Positions 9,801 through 21,620 of a stretch of 64,000 nucleotides of DNA are shown here, piece by piece. The DNA is from Chaunax sp. Z400. Lineage: Eukaryota; Chordata; Actinopteri; Lophiiformes; Chaunacidae. The DNA is taken from the NCBI GenBank assembly GCA_037577475.1, contig CM075189.1, positions 19,680,839 through 19,744,838 of the forward strand, written 5' to 3'. The position numbers were made by a program, and so were the translations under genes. Position 1 is the stretch's first letter. Every line of letters starts with the position of its first letter. The notes beneath the pieces were generated by a model. That model had not been told where the DNA came from and searched no databases. It saw only the letters and a program-made list of their open reading frames with translations.

Positions 9801-10790
9801 TGGTAGAATGAAGTGCGTTTATAGCATCAGAGCCACGTCAGTGCGCAGCCGTGCAGGAATATATGCAGCACGAGGGGAGAGCTTGAAGCTGCTGTCCTCA
9901 CAGCACCCCAAAGTAGAAAAGTTTATGAGTCTCTCAGAAACAGTGGAGCATGTTCACTGCTGCTGGTCACGTTTTATATATGCAGCCACTTTTTACATCT
10001 GCCTGTGAGAAACAACGTTTTCTCTCTTGGTCATTGTTTTAGTTTTATTATCCAGTGACATATCTGGAGAATATATGTGTGAAATACGTTGTTTTTTTTG
10101 TGTGTTTTTTTTTTCAGTAAGTGTATTTTGGTGCTTCATAGAACAACTTGTTGCTTTATCAAAGTTTTTGCCTATTTTTCCTTTGGACGTGAGGTCAAGT
10201 AATTTTGTGCAGCTACGCAAATTAATGTAGGCTGCTTTAGAATAAGAATGTAAAGCAAATATACTCTTGCCTCCCTGAGAGCACAGTAACTTTTACATTA
10301 ACAAAAATAAAAAAACATAAACTTTATTGTCATACAGACTAATGACGAACACATGCATATAATATTCTGAATAATTTTAATACATTATTTAATTGTCACA
10401 ATTAAATTGTTTGTTTTTACGGTGATCCACTCAAAAGCACATTTTTACAATAATTGACCTGGACACGCAGCGGCCAATGTCTTTATTACTTTTGCAGGGC
10501 AGGACTGGAACATTTGCTTTTGCAAGATTTCCAGGATGAGAAAAGAGGGTAGATGGGCTGTGATTGTCTTGTGTTCTGCTCAGTTTAATCACCTGACTCA
10601 TGTCTGATGATCAGTATTACACATTAACCTTTACATTTTTCATGGGCCTATGTAGAGATGTAGAGAAAGGGATCTTATAAGAAGGCGCCTGGAGTTAAAG
10701 AGGCAGGAATATTTGCGAGTATCGCGGCACATTTCAAAGCATTTTCTCTGAGATATTTGAAAACGGAGTCGTGCAGCGAACGCCTGCGTG
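9801..10790. other. zic6 upstream noncoding
   Basis: AT-rich noncoding DNA between the CRE block and the zic6 promoter region. Short ORFs in both orientations show no recognisable domain. No repeats stand out apart from poly-T runs near 10090-10115. Confidence 0.5.
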
Positions 10791-10899
10791 TCCCTTTTAA
10801 AACAAACCCAGCTCCTGTCAATCACAGCGCATTCCAACCAATCCCAAAGCTCCCTTTTTAAAAGCAGGTTTGCCTGCTGTGCTTTTATATTGCACCATG
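10791..10899 (+). promoter_or_regulatory. zic6: Candidate zic6 promoter
   Basis: A CCAAT box (10838-10842), a CAATCA element about 20 bp before it, and TATA-like AT stretches (TTTTTAAAA near 10856 and TTTATATT at 10883-10890) lie 250-310 bp upstream of the zic6 start codon. The spacing fits a promoter with a leader of about 200-260 nt. The exact start cannot be set from sequence. Confidence 0.4.
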
Positions 10900-10959
10900 G
10901 CCTCTTTCGAAGCATTTTTACTACCACCGTTATTGCCACAAATCAAGAGGGCAAAGTGA
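10897..10959 (+). CDS. Upstream ORF 1 in the probable zic6 leader
   Basis: A 20-codon ORF starting in a near-ideal initiation context (CACCATGG) and ending TGA. The peptide is hydrophobic in its middle (LLPPLLP) with a basic end (KRAK). If transcription begins upstream of it, ribosomes would be expected to initiate here before reaching zic6. Whether it lies in the mRNA depends on the undetermined start site. I do not recognise the peptide. Confidence 0.3.
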   Translation: MASFEAFLLPPLLPQIKRAK

Positions 10960-10964
10960 ACGGC

Positions 10965-11048
10965 ATGGGACTCACACCAACTTTAACGAAACTGAGTCTG
11001 GGTCATACTTCTGCGAAGTTCATGGCAAAGAATTTCACATGCAGATGA
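10965..11048 (+). CDS. Upstream ORF 2 in the probable zic6 leader
   Basis: A 27-codon ORF beginning ATGG only five bases after the stop of upstream ORF 1 and ending TGA, about 100 nt before the zic6 start. It lies closer to zic6 than the first and is more likely to be in the leader. There is no recognisable peptide. Confidence 0.3.
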   Translation: MGLTPTLTKLSLGHTSAKFMAKNFTCR

Positions 11049-11145
11049 TATACAAACAGGGGAAATGGAAACTGAATTTCTTGGTGTATCCTGAGTGCTG
11101 AGGTGGTTTGATTTTGCAAACTCATAGCCAAACTCACAACAAAAC

Positions 11146-12100
11146 ATGACAAGCCTCTCGAGGTTTAGTGGCTACCCTCTCTCATGCGTCAACCCCGGCG
11201 AGAGCAATACTGAACCCAGCGTGGTGCTGCCACCTTTGGCAGGAGAGCACATGGGACACCCCACTGGCAGTTCCTTAAAACTCTGCCCCTCGCACAATTT
11301 GCGAGACTACCCTGAGACGAGGTCCACTGCATATGTTGACCATTCGGTTCCCAATTTTTCAGACTCTGGATACCCCAGCCACCGGCTAGAGCACAGCCCC
11401 AGGGGCTTTATCATTGGAGGCAATCTGTCTGGAACCGGCATGCCACCCGTCACTGATCAACTGGCATCAAGAGCTAACCAACATGGCGGAATTGGACGGT
11501 ATCGTGACTTTGGCTGCAGGGACAACAGAAGCCATTCTTTTTTCACAAGTTATCAGGAGCAGGCCCATGTCTCAACCGACGCATCTCGAGATCTCGGCAG
11601 CCAGATGATGCTGGGTCTACCAGGCGACCTCCTCACCCGGACTCACCCGTATGGTCAAGCTGTCAACCCCAAGGGAAACAGCCAGCAACTTGTCACCCAA
11701 TTCCTAGGTCTCTACAAACCCCTTAACATGGCAATTCAGCGTGGAGGAGGCGACGCTTTCCTCAGGTGCTCCAAACAAACAGTGAAGCATGAGCTTGTGT
11801 GCAAGTGGAGTGACTACCAAGAGGGGGCTAGGAAGCTGCCTTGCTCCAGAGCCTTCGGGACCATGTATGAACTTGTCACCCATATGACAGTGGAGCATGT
11901 CGGAGGACCAGAGCAGTCTGAATATATTTGTCACTGGGAGAGTTGTCCGAGGGACAAGAAGCCTTTCAAAGCCAAATACAAGCTGGTGAACCACGTCAGA
12001 GTCCACACAGGGGAAAAGCCCTTTCCCTGCCCCTTTCATGGCTGTAAGAAAGTTTTTGCAAGATCAGAAAATCTGAAGATTCACAAGAGGACTCACACAG
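11146..12100 (+). CDS. zic6: zic6 coding exon 1
   Basis: Encodes residues 1-318 and the first base of Gly-319, covering the N-terminal region and fingers 1-3. It ends CTCACACAG before donor GTTAGT. This is the same phase-1 intron position as zic3 intron 1, so the intron is ancestral to the two genes. Confidence 0.94.
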
Positions 12101-14361
12101 GTTAGTTAACAATCGTACTGCAACACAAATAATAATAAAAAATAATATAACAATAATTTTTTGTTTAAATTAAAATGTGTCAATATTTATACATTTTTGC
12201 ACTGTTTATCCATGTGAACATATTTTGTATTTGCTAATTCAGTCAAATTAATATTCGAATTATTACCATTATTATTGTAATATTTTTTTTTTAGGATAAA
12301 TGATATTTAAATATTATTATTATTTTATATTGTGTTGATGTTGTTAAGGCCTACATTGTTATTAAAACTGTCTTATGCAAAGCTTCTCTGCTGCTTCTTG
12401 CCGTCTCCTATTGCCTGGTTTTGGAGGAGAACAGCATGTAGTCCTACAGGCTCCATGCAGGGACCGTGGATGAATAGTAGGAAGCCAGTTACAAACGAGT
12501 ATAGTCTGCAGGCCTCGTGGTGTGGGTGCCTCTCTCACTTCATTCAGTGAAATTATTAAATAAATGCTGGGACACCGGAGAGCTGTGACGTAGCCGTTAC
12601 GCTGGCTCTGCCTCCCAGGGACTCATCTCCCCAGCTCAGTAACAGCATCACAGTGCTGTAGTAGGAAATACACAGTTGAGCAAAGGGGTGGCAAGAGTCA
12701 ACAAAGGGAAATAATTATCAGTATAAACAGACACGTTTCTTAAAATATGATTTATTTATGGCCTCATAATATTCCTGAGATATGTTACTTCTCAAGAAGC
12801 ACTGTAACATCATTTAAATAAATGTATTTATTTTTAAAACGGTAGCTTTCTGGGGGCTTTTCCTTCTGTGTCCCTGATATCAGCACGGGCTCTAATATCT
12901 TCTATTAAAAGGAATTTATTAGCAATTAAATTAAATCAATGGCCTTCAAAATAGAAGAGGCTGGAGAAAAAAAAATATTTATTAGTCTTACCTTTTACAT
13001 TTGGTGTAATTGTTTTTGCTAACTAAAGAAAAGGGACGCTTAATGACATTTTATTACTGAACTGGAAGTGTCAGTGTGTTAATTAGACACAATTAGACAT
13101 AATTTATATCAGGAAAGGCTGCTTACATTTTTAAATTCCTAAGGACATCCATTCATTAAGCCTACAGAGGGATAATTTAGCCTACAAGAAATTATTAAAG
13201 TTATATTTTTAGGCCAACTTGATTGTCCGCTCCATCAGTGTGTTTGCAGGAGGGACAGTGAGCAGCTGGCAATTTTGAGCCAGAAGATAAATTAGCACCT
13301 TATTAGGCTTAATTCATTCCGTGCATGATAACTCGATTTATACTAATCTTTGAATTTGCTATGGCAGGTTCATGATAATCACTGCATGCTTACACATGCC
13401 TTGTTGATTTAGTCCGCAGATTCCTGCCTCACTTGTTGCGATGAGGACTGCGCCGAAGTTTCAGCAACTACTTTAAACTTGACAATTTAATGGCTCCTGG
13501 CAAATGTTCGCACATTAGCGGACATTTATTGGAAATTTTAAGCAGTCATCATCAAGCTATGACTTGAACAGCCTCTGAAATCACTGATCGACAGCAGATT
13601 GCTTGCTATTTCAGTCGAGTGAGGCTGGATGTGTATTTTGAGAATATAAGACCACTTTGAGCACATAAATCCAGGTCACGCATGGACCTCTGCACATTTT
13701 CATAACTCGCCGCATTTCTCTCTTTGCACCTTTAGGTGAAAAGCCTTTCAAATGTGAGTTCGAGGGCTGCAACCGGAGGTTTGCGAACAGCAGCGACAGA
13801 AAGAAACATTCTCACGTGCACTCCAGTGATAAACCCTACATGTGCAAGGTCAGCGGCTGCGACAAGTGTTACACCCACCCGAGCTCCCTGCGAAAACATA
13901 TGAAGCTCCACAGCATCAAGGCCCATGACACCAGAAGCGTTGACGCGCGTACCGGTGACGAGGGTCACATGGCGAGGGCTGGGTCAACCCGAGTCCCGGA
14001 TGGAGCCCAGATCAGCCCGACTCATCCCCCCACCTCGACTCAAGATGTCCCGCTGTCCCCAGAGAGTCGAGACGAATCGACCCTGAGGTCACGTTTCCAT
14101 CACGCGTTTGACAGCAGTTTGGACTACTGCGCACACAGGTCACAGACCCTCTTGGACCCTTTGTTGCTGCAGAGAAGCAGCTACAGGTCCCAGTCCTCCC
14201 AGCACCCCTGCGGCCAGACAGGTCACACGTTTGCCCAGAGCTCAAGGACTTTCCCCTCCACTTCTCCCTTTCAGAAAAGTATCGTCAATGGATGGTACAC
14301 ATGCCACAGCGGCGTGGACTCTTTCCCACCAAAGCAATGTAATAACGTCCCGTCTCTCTGA
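11146..14361 (+). CDS. zic6: ZIC6 zinc-finger transcription factor, spliced gene
   Basis: Coding sequence joins 11146-12100 and 13736-14361 (955+626 nt, 526 aa plus stop). The ATG has A at -3 and follows an in-frame TAG at 11125-11127. Five ZIC fingers are visible: ZF1 (C219, C233, H246, H251), ZF2 (C262, C267, H283, H287), ZF3 (C295, C300, H313, H317), ZF4 (C325, C330, H343, H347) and ZF5 (C355, C360, H373, H377). Finger 5 has the four-residue Cys spacing (CKVSGC) of the ZIC4/5/6 type, not the two-residue spacing of zic3. The N-terminus keeps only degenerate ZIC landmarks (RYRDFGCRDNRSHSF in the ZOC position; MLGLPGDLLTRTHPYG matching zic3 LGLRGDIFGRPDPYR). The 149-residue tail is divergent and lacks NEWYV. 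The head-to-head position beside zic3 identifies it as zic6. Expected role: nuclear DNA-binding regulator in dorsal neural tissue. Confidence 0.92.
12101..13735 (+). other. zic6: zic6 intron
   Basis: A 1635 nt phase-1 intron, GTTAGT...TTTAG. The 5' part is AT-rich and low complexity (12115-12330). The 3' third (13200-13690) is complex and repeat-free with several homeodomain-type TAAT cores, and may hold a regulatory element. Confidence 0.85.
13736..14361 (+). CDS. zic6: zic6 coding exon 2
   Basis: Begins after acceptor TTTAG with GTGAAAAGCC (completing Gly-319, then EKPF). It carries fingers 4 and 5 and the whole C-terminal tail without interruption; the zic3 intron inside finger 5 is absent. 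The tail is rich in Ser, Thr, Arg and His. The stop is TGA after NNVPSL. Confidence 0.94.
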
Positions 14362-14860
14362 GTTCCTGTTGGGACGCATCCAATTTTGGGGGGCCTGTTC
14401 TACTATAAAACAGCCAGCCAGTATCTTTTAATCTGTTTTTTTGTTGTTGTTGTTTCTGTTTGAATGTAGTGACAAATCTTTTGTGACGCGTCCTGAGTCA
14501 TCATATTGAAGTCTTACATTGCGAAATGTGGCGAGCTTTATTTTTTTTTTGGTTGGGTTTGGACATGTCTCACTGTTGGGTCAGGATACATGAACCCTAA
14601 CAACTTTTATATGTCTATATGTTAGCCGTGTTACATAATTCTTAAAGATATCTAGTGAGACATGAAAAAAATGACATGATTTTACAGAAACCGTGTTGAG
14701 TCTTCTGAATTTATAGGCCGTTGCTGCAGGAAGCCTCTTTCTGAATGTAACCTCTTGCTGAAGTGTTGAATGTAAACTAATGTATGTAGGGAACATAGAA
14801 ACATTATTTCTGTATTTTGAGTGTCGCAAGATGAAATAAATACCTGAAAGATCTTAACTG
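14362..14860 (+). other. zic6: Probable zic6 3'UTR with poly(A) signal
   Basis: The first AATAAA after the zic6 stop is at 14835-14840, followed within about 60 nt by a TGTGTGT-containing stretch. This gives a 3'UTR of roughly 490-500 nt, with a T/GTT-rich patch near 14437-14460. Confidence 0.5.
14835..14840 (+). terminator. zic6: Candidate zic6 polyadenylation signal
   Basis: Canonical AATAAA hexamer about 475 nt after the stop codon. Confidence 0.5.
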
Positions 14861-15308
14861 TTGAGACCTAAACAGCGTGACGGGCCTAAAGCATGATTTG
14901 TGTGTAATTAAGATACTGCGAAGCTCAGTAGTTTTTCTCTCCCTGAAAAAGTTCCACTTTTCTCCTTCTTTTGATTATACATTCATATTCTTGTTTGTAT
15001 ATGTGTAAGCCTATATTTCACATTTCTGGACCAAGTGAGCATAAACCAGTGTTCGTGATACTATTAAACACGTTTAATTAGCATACGGTTCCACTGTACA
15101 TAAGACTACTGTATAATTAATCATGTATTCTATATTTAATTAAAGTGTCTATATTCTCTTTGATCAGACGTGTGTGGTTAAACTCGATCAATGCATTTTC
15201 ATCGTGAACGCAACCTTTTTTTTTCTTTAAAAAAAAAAAATTCTAGCTCGCAATATTTGCAGGTTTGCAATTTTGTGCAATCTATACTGTCTGAATACGG
15301 ATGGTACT

Positions 15309-15385
<77 letters not shown>

Positions 15386-18300
15386 TATATGTGTTAATGG
15401 ATGCCAAGACCTGACGTGGCCTTTAGCACAGAGATATTTAACAGGTGTAACTCTGCTGTGAGCGAATGGTTACACCTGAAGAACTAAAAGTGACTAAAAA
15501 TGGCTAAAATTAGACGATAAACGGCCCTCTCTTAACCAAAGAGCGTTTGCTTTTCAATCAGATTTGAGTTTTCTGACTGCGCCATGAATGCGTCTTTTTG
15601 GATACAGGTGTGTTAAAGCCTGAAGGTCACACGCATTCTGTATTTCAATGAACACGACCTCATTTGCCTTTTGCTTCTATTTCGGTGATTCTATGTCCAT
15701 TTAGTCACTTTTTGTATTTTTTTTTCCTCTCACACACCCGCACGCACAAACACACGTGCACACCCTGAAAGGTCTTAAGGTATTGACACAGGCTGCAAAC
15801 ACAAATGTGACCATGTAGTCTCAATATATTGTGCAAACACTGATAATTTAACAGTCCATTATTATTATTTTATTCATAGAATGCACAAACACAAAGCTTT
15901 TATTTACTTTATAGTAGATTTTTCATTCCAAGTATTTTGAGCTCCTCACTTTGTGAATTGATTGGAGATTTGCTGGATTTCACTGTTCAAAAAAAAAAAA
16001 AATCCCAGCACTGATCAAAGAGGACAGATGTATGCTGTCCTGTTTCTTTTGGCTAGTGTAAAAGGTTGACAAAAAGAGATGTTGATTTTCCTTCATTGGG
16101 TTCCCAAACTGCTAATCGTTAAATGTTTGCTTCCTGTCATTGAAGTTACAGCTTTGCTTCCATTTGTTGTGGATTTTTGAAGCTTCTGGAATGTAAATTG
16201 CAACAAAGACCTCGTTATTTTAGAAAAAAATAAGATGGGACAAGATATTTTGCATCATCTGAGTTTGAATTCAATTTCAACCCTGGTTTAGCGCTAAATG
16301 CATGTGTTGTTATTATTGTCATACGGCCCATTCCTTGTTTACACTCCCTATTTCCTGTGTCAAAAATTGCACCTTTCTCTAACAACATTACCTACTGAAA
16401 AGGGAGAGTGACCAGAAACGGAGTGACCAGTTTAAGTACAGTTAATGGGACGTTTAATGGAGTGTATAGCTGAAGATAATCTACACAGTGAGTATCCTTG
16501 TCCCGTTCAGGAAGGTACTGCAATAGCTTGATTATTGTGAGGGTGGGATGGGTCACAATTAAGATTAATATGTTAATAATAAAAAAACCCTGCTCCATCG
16601 CCAGAAGCAAAGCTTTATACTTTGTACATATGGATGTCAGCAGTTTATACCATTAAATATGTGGATGATGACTGCCATTATAGAGACCAGTTTGATTTAC
16701 ACATATCAAAAGGAAATCAGGTCAAAAGTCCATTATTTTTACATTTCTTTGAAATATATGCTTACAAGGTACCAACAGCTAACTAGCTCTAAAGAAGATG
16801 TCCTTTTTTTCTCCACTGAATCGTTTGATGAAAAGGCAGTTGTCTGGATGTCCATAAAACTACATGGGGGTGAAGGCTCCTAGACTGTATAAGAAGATGT
16901 TTCCCTTTCTGTGTCGACCATATTAACATGCTTTAGGTTATTTAAAAGTTCAGAGGACTTTTGTCATTGTAATTTGGATGTTATTTGTAAGACAAAATAA
17001 AAGCGGGATAAACCTTAAAGTCTCTCATATATTTTTGTTGTAACATTCATCCTTGTATTTGATAATTGGATCTTAAGAAATATAAAAGAAAGATGTTTTG
17101 ATCCTATATGGAAGCATAGAAAGCACTTTTATTTTATGTGCTTGCAGTGTAATTGTTCTCAAGATGGTGCAACGGCGTGATTATGTGACTCTCATGAGAA
17201 TACATCTTTTGGGAGAGTCAGAATTTTTTTGTTGTTGTTTTTTTTTTTTGATGATGCATTTTTGCAAGTTCTTCTTTAGTTTCACAATTAAGCTTTGTTT
17301 TTAGCTTCCCACGAGGCGTCTTTCTGACAACTCACCACATGTTGCAGTATCTTGATTTCAGTTTCGATAAGATAACAAGCATTGAATCAGGGGCTGACAT
17401 TGGATTTGAGGCAGAGACAAACTGGACGTGTCCTGCTTAAATTATTATTATTATTATTTGTGTTTTTCAAAACGTTCTTGCTATTGATTTGTGAATATGT
17501 CTCTGAAAATGTGCCCCTGCCTCAGTATTACTCAGAGCTGTAGGATTTTTTTTGTAACGTTTTATTGTTTTGTTAAGTATGACCTGGTCTGCAATAGATA
17601 TCTATATCTATAGTGGTTGATATTTGGAAAAAAATGATTCTATTATGAAGCCATCTTCATGTAAATTGAGGTGAACTGGGTTGGCTTTGATCCATGTATT
17701 TTAATGATGTGATGGCTGAAATTTATGAAATCACTTTCTCTTGTATTTTAACCTTATAATTAGTTTCCATCAGATGCTTTTGTTGTTGCTTTCCTATCAA
17801 TATTTTCAAAGTAATCTCAACACAGTACATATTTCCACTTTGAGCTCATCTACTAAAGCTCAACAGTTGTATGCGCTGTCTATTTCTAAAAGTGGTACCT
17901 CTCTCCACAAAGAACAGATGACCAAACATTATTTTATAAGACTCTGTATTTGATTATGGGAAATTGATTTTCTGTTTGAGGATGTGTAAGAGGTCAAAAA
18001 GCAACCTAGACTGTGGATTTCTCTGACTACAGTATCGAAGCATGAGATTTGGGATTCTGACCAAGTCTGAGTGATATTTCGTGAGGATTGAACCCTTTAC
18101 CACACGGTTCTTCTTACAACTGATTAGACCTCCCCTTCCCAGTTTGCCTCCTGTCCTCCGCCATCTTTACTCTTGCGCTCTCTGCCTAGCAACAAGCCAA
18201 GGCACCATTTTGGACAGGATATACAGGGTTTACCCCAATTTAATGTAAGTAAATCCATTTCACCTTGAGGTCCATTGAACTGCTATCGTACCCCCTGGGT

Positions 18301-21300
18301 TGATATTATGCCATACTTGGGTTGAACCCCAGCTGTGTACCAGGGGGTGGGCTGCTTTGTCACACCAGCTCTTTGGTTTTTATGCATCATCATAACCATA
18401 TATGACATCTTGCGTAACTTACACTGTTCGGCTCCCATACTGTTCCAAGTACGGTTTAAGCACTCAGCTTGGTCTGTGTCAGCGTTTATTCTTACTGACC
18501 AAATGTGATTTTAATTGGATCGGTGGACCCGCTCCCCCCATCCTCCCTAAGTCAAGCTATAGTGATGCTGTTTCGCCACAACTTGCTCTCTTTTCATCCA
18601 CCCTTCTGTGCCCCTCTCCCCTTTTTCACCAGGTCCTCTTGTTCCTCTGTCTCATGTATCTGTATCTCTGCAGCTTCTGGCTATCTTCATCCTCTATGGC
18701 TCCTCCATGAAGGCCCTCTAATCTCCGCCAGTGTGGTTCCATGGTAAGTAGGTGTCCTCTGCCAAAATTTTCCCCCAGACATGCATGGAACGTGACTCAT
18801 AGTATATCTGCTTTTTCTGTACACAGCCCCTCTCTCCATGGAAAATTGTAACCACAACCATGCAGCCACACTGCTGCTTTATTTGTTTTTTTTGTATCTT
18901 CTCTTTCCAGTTGCAGAATGGTGGCAACTGATGGTTTTGCCATCAGTTAGAGTAAAGAAGAATAATGAGAGCAGTTGTAACAGCGAAGAACAATTAACTC
19001 CAAGCAGAGAGATTTAACAATATGCAATGCAACATGTCACTAAGATGAAAAAGTAGAGTGAAGTGAGTATGTAGCTCGTGTAGCTTGTTCCTCACATTAG
19101 TAAGGTAATCTGTTTCATGTCGAAGCCTGTGTTGATTTGTCGACTGACAATTAACACGCCATCAGAGGCAGAGCACTGCTGTAAGACAATGCAATCATTC
19201 CAGTTCTATGCAGATGTGTTTAGTGTGTTTAGAAACCATAACACTGTGACCAGGAATGTAGAATCCCAGTCATCTGCCCTTAAGATTTAACCACACTGTT
19301 CCTTGAGTTTTTTTTTGTTTTTTTTTGTCATCCTCATCTGCATGCAGTTGTCTGATTAGCAGAGCCAGACCCCTGTGTCGTCCAGCCGGTACCAGGCCTT
19401 ATTAAACTTGGCTCCTATTCACTCTCTCTAACAGTCGTTCCACTGTCAACTTAAGCTGATGCCCCTCAAACACTCAGCTGTCTGAGTATTGTTGTAGAAT
19501 TTACCAGAAACTGAGTATCGCTGCACAGCCAATATGCTGCGGGATAAATGGAAAAGCTCCGCCTATCCTCATATCTAATGCATATTTATCTTTTGATGCA
19601 TTGCAATTTACCCCTGTGGATGGTTCTTAAAAAGATGCCTTTTAAAAAAAATTTTTTTCTCATTTATTAACCAAACCTTACATAACAGATATTTTGACAT
19701 TTTCTGCTCAGCCAGTTTCTGAGATATCATTGAGACTTTAATGATCTCCTCTGAGCTCATAAGCTCAGGATGCGTCCATGCGAGTGGCAATGATTCTCTC
19801 ATACGAATAAGAATAAACAACAAACTGAAAGTAAAAGTTTTCAGATATATGTCCTGCAGCATTTGTCGCCTCTTGCAATGCAAGGGAGAAATAAATAATA
19901 TTTTAAAAGTCCACATCTTTCGAAATTGAAGGTTTTTTGGTAGGTAGTAGGTTGTGTGGGGTGAGTGGACCTTTGAAGCCCTTTCAACTTCTTCAAGCTC
20001 CAGGCCTATGAGATGCAATGCCACCCTTTTAAGGGAATGACCATAACTTTGGTCCCTTTGCCTCTAATCCCTCCTCCAGACCCTTGTCATCAGAGATCAA
20101 CCAGGCTCAGCCTTTATGTCTGTCCTCCACTTGCTGGCATGGGCAGCTGGTAGCTTTCATGTACGAGAAGAGCCAGATGAATATACTTAAATATGCACGT
20201 TTGAGCAGGATTTGACGCCTTTATCGTTATTGGTGTTTGCTAACAGGTCAGCTGTAGATGATGTTTTGAGAAATGATCAGCATTTTAGAGCTTCTGCTTA
20301 ATGATTCACATTTTACAGAATGCACTTGAAGTGTTGGTTGAAAAAAGAAAGAAGAAGCTTTGATCATGCCGCCTAAAGAGCACAATGACTGAGATTTTAC
20401 AAAAACAGCGCAGGAGTGACCCTGAATGCCTCTTGTCTTTGCTGCATCTCAAAACAATCACGTTACATTAGCAACAATTTGGCTCTGTAGGGAAACACAG
20501 CATTTGAATGCTTTTTGTATGATTTCACAAATCTCTGTTGTTTGAGGCTGAACTTAAAAAAAAAGGATTACATTGATCACAGTCCAGGGTGTTTCAAGGC
20601 AGAGAATAATTGCGACTGTTTAATTTTTATCTTTTGCAGTATGCATTGCAAGGTGTCTGTGTAACCAAGCCTGTGAACTCGACATCTGAAGGAAGGATTC
20701 CGTTTGTGATCACGTGCCTTCTGAAGTCCATCCATCCGCTGAACATGCGTGTGTTGACACACTCAAGCATGCTCTCCTTGGTACGTGGCCTTCACACTAC
20801 TGTATTTACTTGACACGTTGCTATATATGATTTTCAACTGATGTCTAGCGCATGTACTTAGAAAGCCGTAAGTGAGGGAGGACGCATGGCGATCTTGCTA
20901 TTAACCTTCAGCATTACAAGAGCACCCCAGGGCCTACATCTACAATGATGGATGTATAGCGTGGTGGGGGTTTGGGGGCCCGCACACAACCCAGGAATTC
21001 CCCTTGGGCCTTTTCAATTACAGTTAGACCAAGCTCTGCACTGTGATGATATGTTGCTTTAAGGCTGTGACACTAATGTTGGGGACAAATGTGATTTGGT
21101 GTGGTGTTGACCCCAAAGTGCATGACACAAAGAGACACACTATCACGGTATGGAGGCAAGAGGACGAAATACAAGGTAACCTATTGCAGGTTTATTTATT
21201 TACAGTCATCGATTAAAAAGAAAAAGAAAATCCAAACCGACTTATGTGTCATTTAGTTATCCCAGAGGTTAAATAACTATTGATGGAAATTGTTAGCCAC

Positions 21301-21379
21301 AGGCTAAAGGCAGCACAAGGAGCATGATTGAACTACAGTATAGCCACTAGTGTGGATGTGAGGAGCTTAAACTGTAAGA
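14861..21379. other. Noncoding desert, first block
   Basis: Apart from the (CA)36 run I see no gene. There are poly-A/T runs (15229-15241, 15989-16002), a (TTA)n patch at 17440-17457 and a 9 bp inverted repeat near 18290/18340. A 138-codon open frame on the minus strand at 19608-20024 has no recognisable domain, start context or splice structure and is treated as chance. Confidence 0.6.
15311..15383. repeat. (CA)36 microsatellite
   Basis: A pure CA run of 73 nt about 950 bp beyond the zic6 stop. It produces histidine/threonine-repeat ORFs that are not genes. At this length it is likely polymorphic. Confidence 0.97.
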
Positions 21380-21620
21380 CTTGCAAGTTTGTTTAACTTC
21401 CAGGTGTAAGTTCCCCTGCTGCCTTGAAAACTTGAGTTACCTCAACTTGAAGTCTGCATTAATTTCAACTATAAAATTAGAGTTCTAAAAGTTAATATAA
21501 TTATAATCTATTCGTTTTCTCAATAAGTTGTATTTTAAGTTGTGAAAGTTGGTTAACTTTTGATCCCTTGTTGTTTCAACTTAATGCTTCATTAAAACAA
21601 TGAATTATTTTACGTTATTA
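21380..21620. repeat. Possible decayed fish MITE-like repeat
   Basis: An AAGTTG/CAACTT-rich stretch (for example TTGTTTCAACTT and the complementary CAACTTGAAG) resembles the ends of nonautonomous DNA elements common in fish genomes. I cannot define terminal repeats or a target duplication, so this is tentative. Confidence 0.25.

Noticed and set aside
15191..15461. His/Thr-repeat ORFs
   Set aside because: Translations of the (CA)36 microsatellite.
19608..20024. 138-codon minus-strand ORF
   Set aside because: No recognisable domain, AT-rich composition and no exon-like splice sites; compatible with chance.
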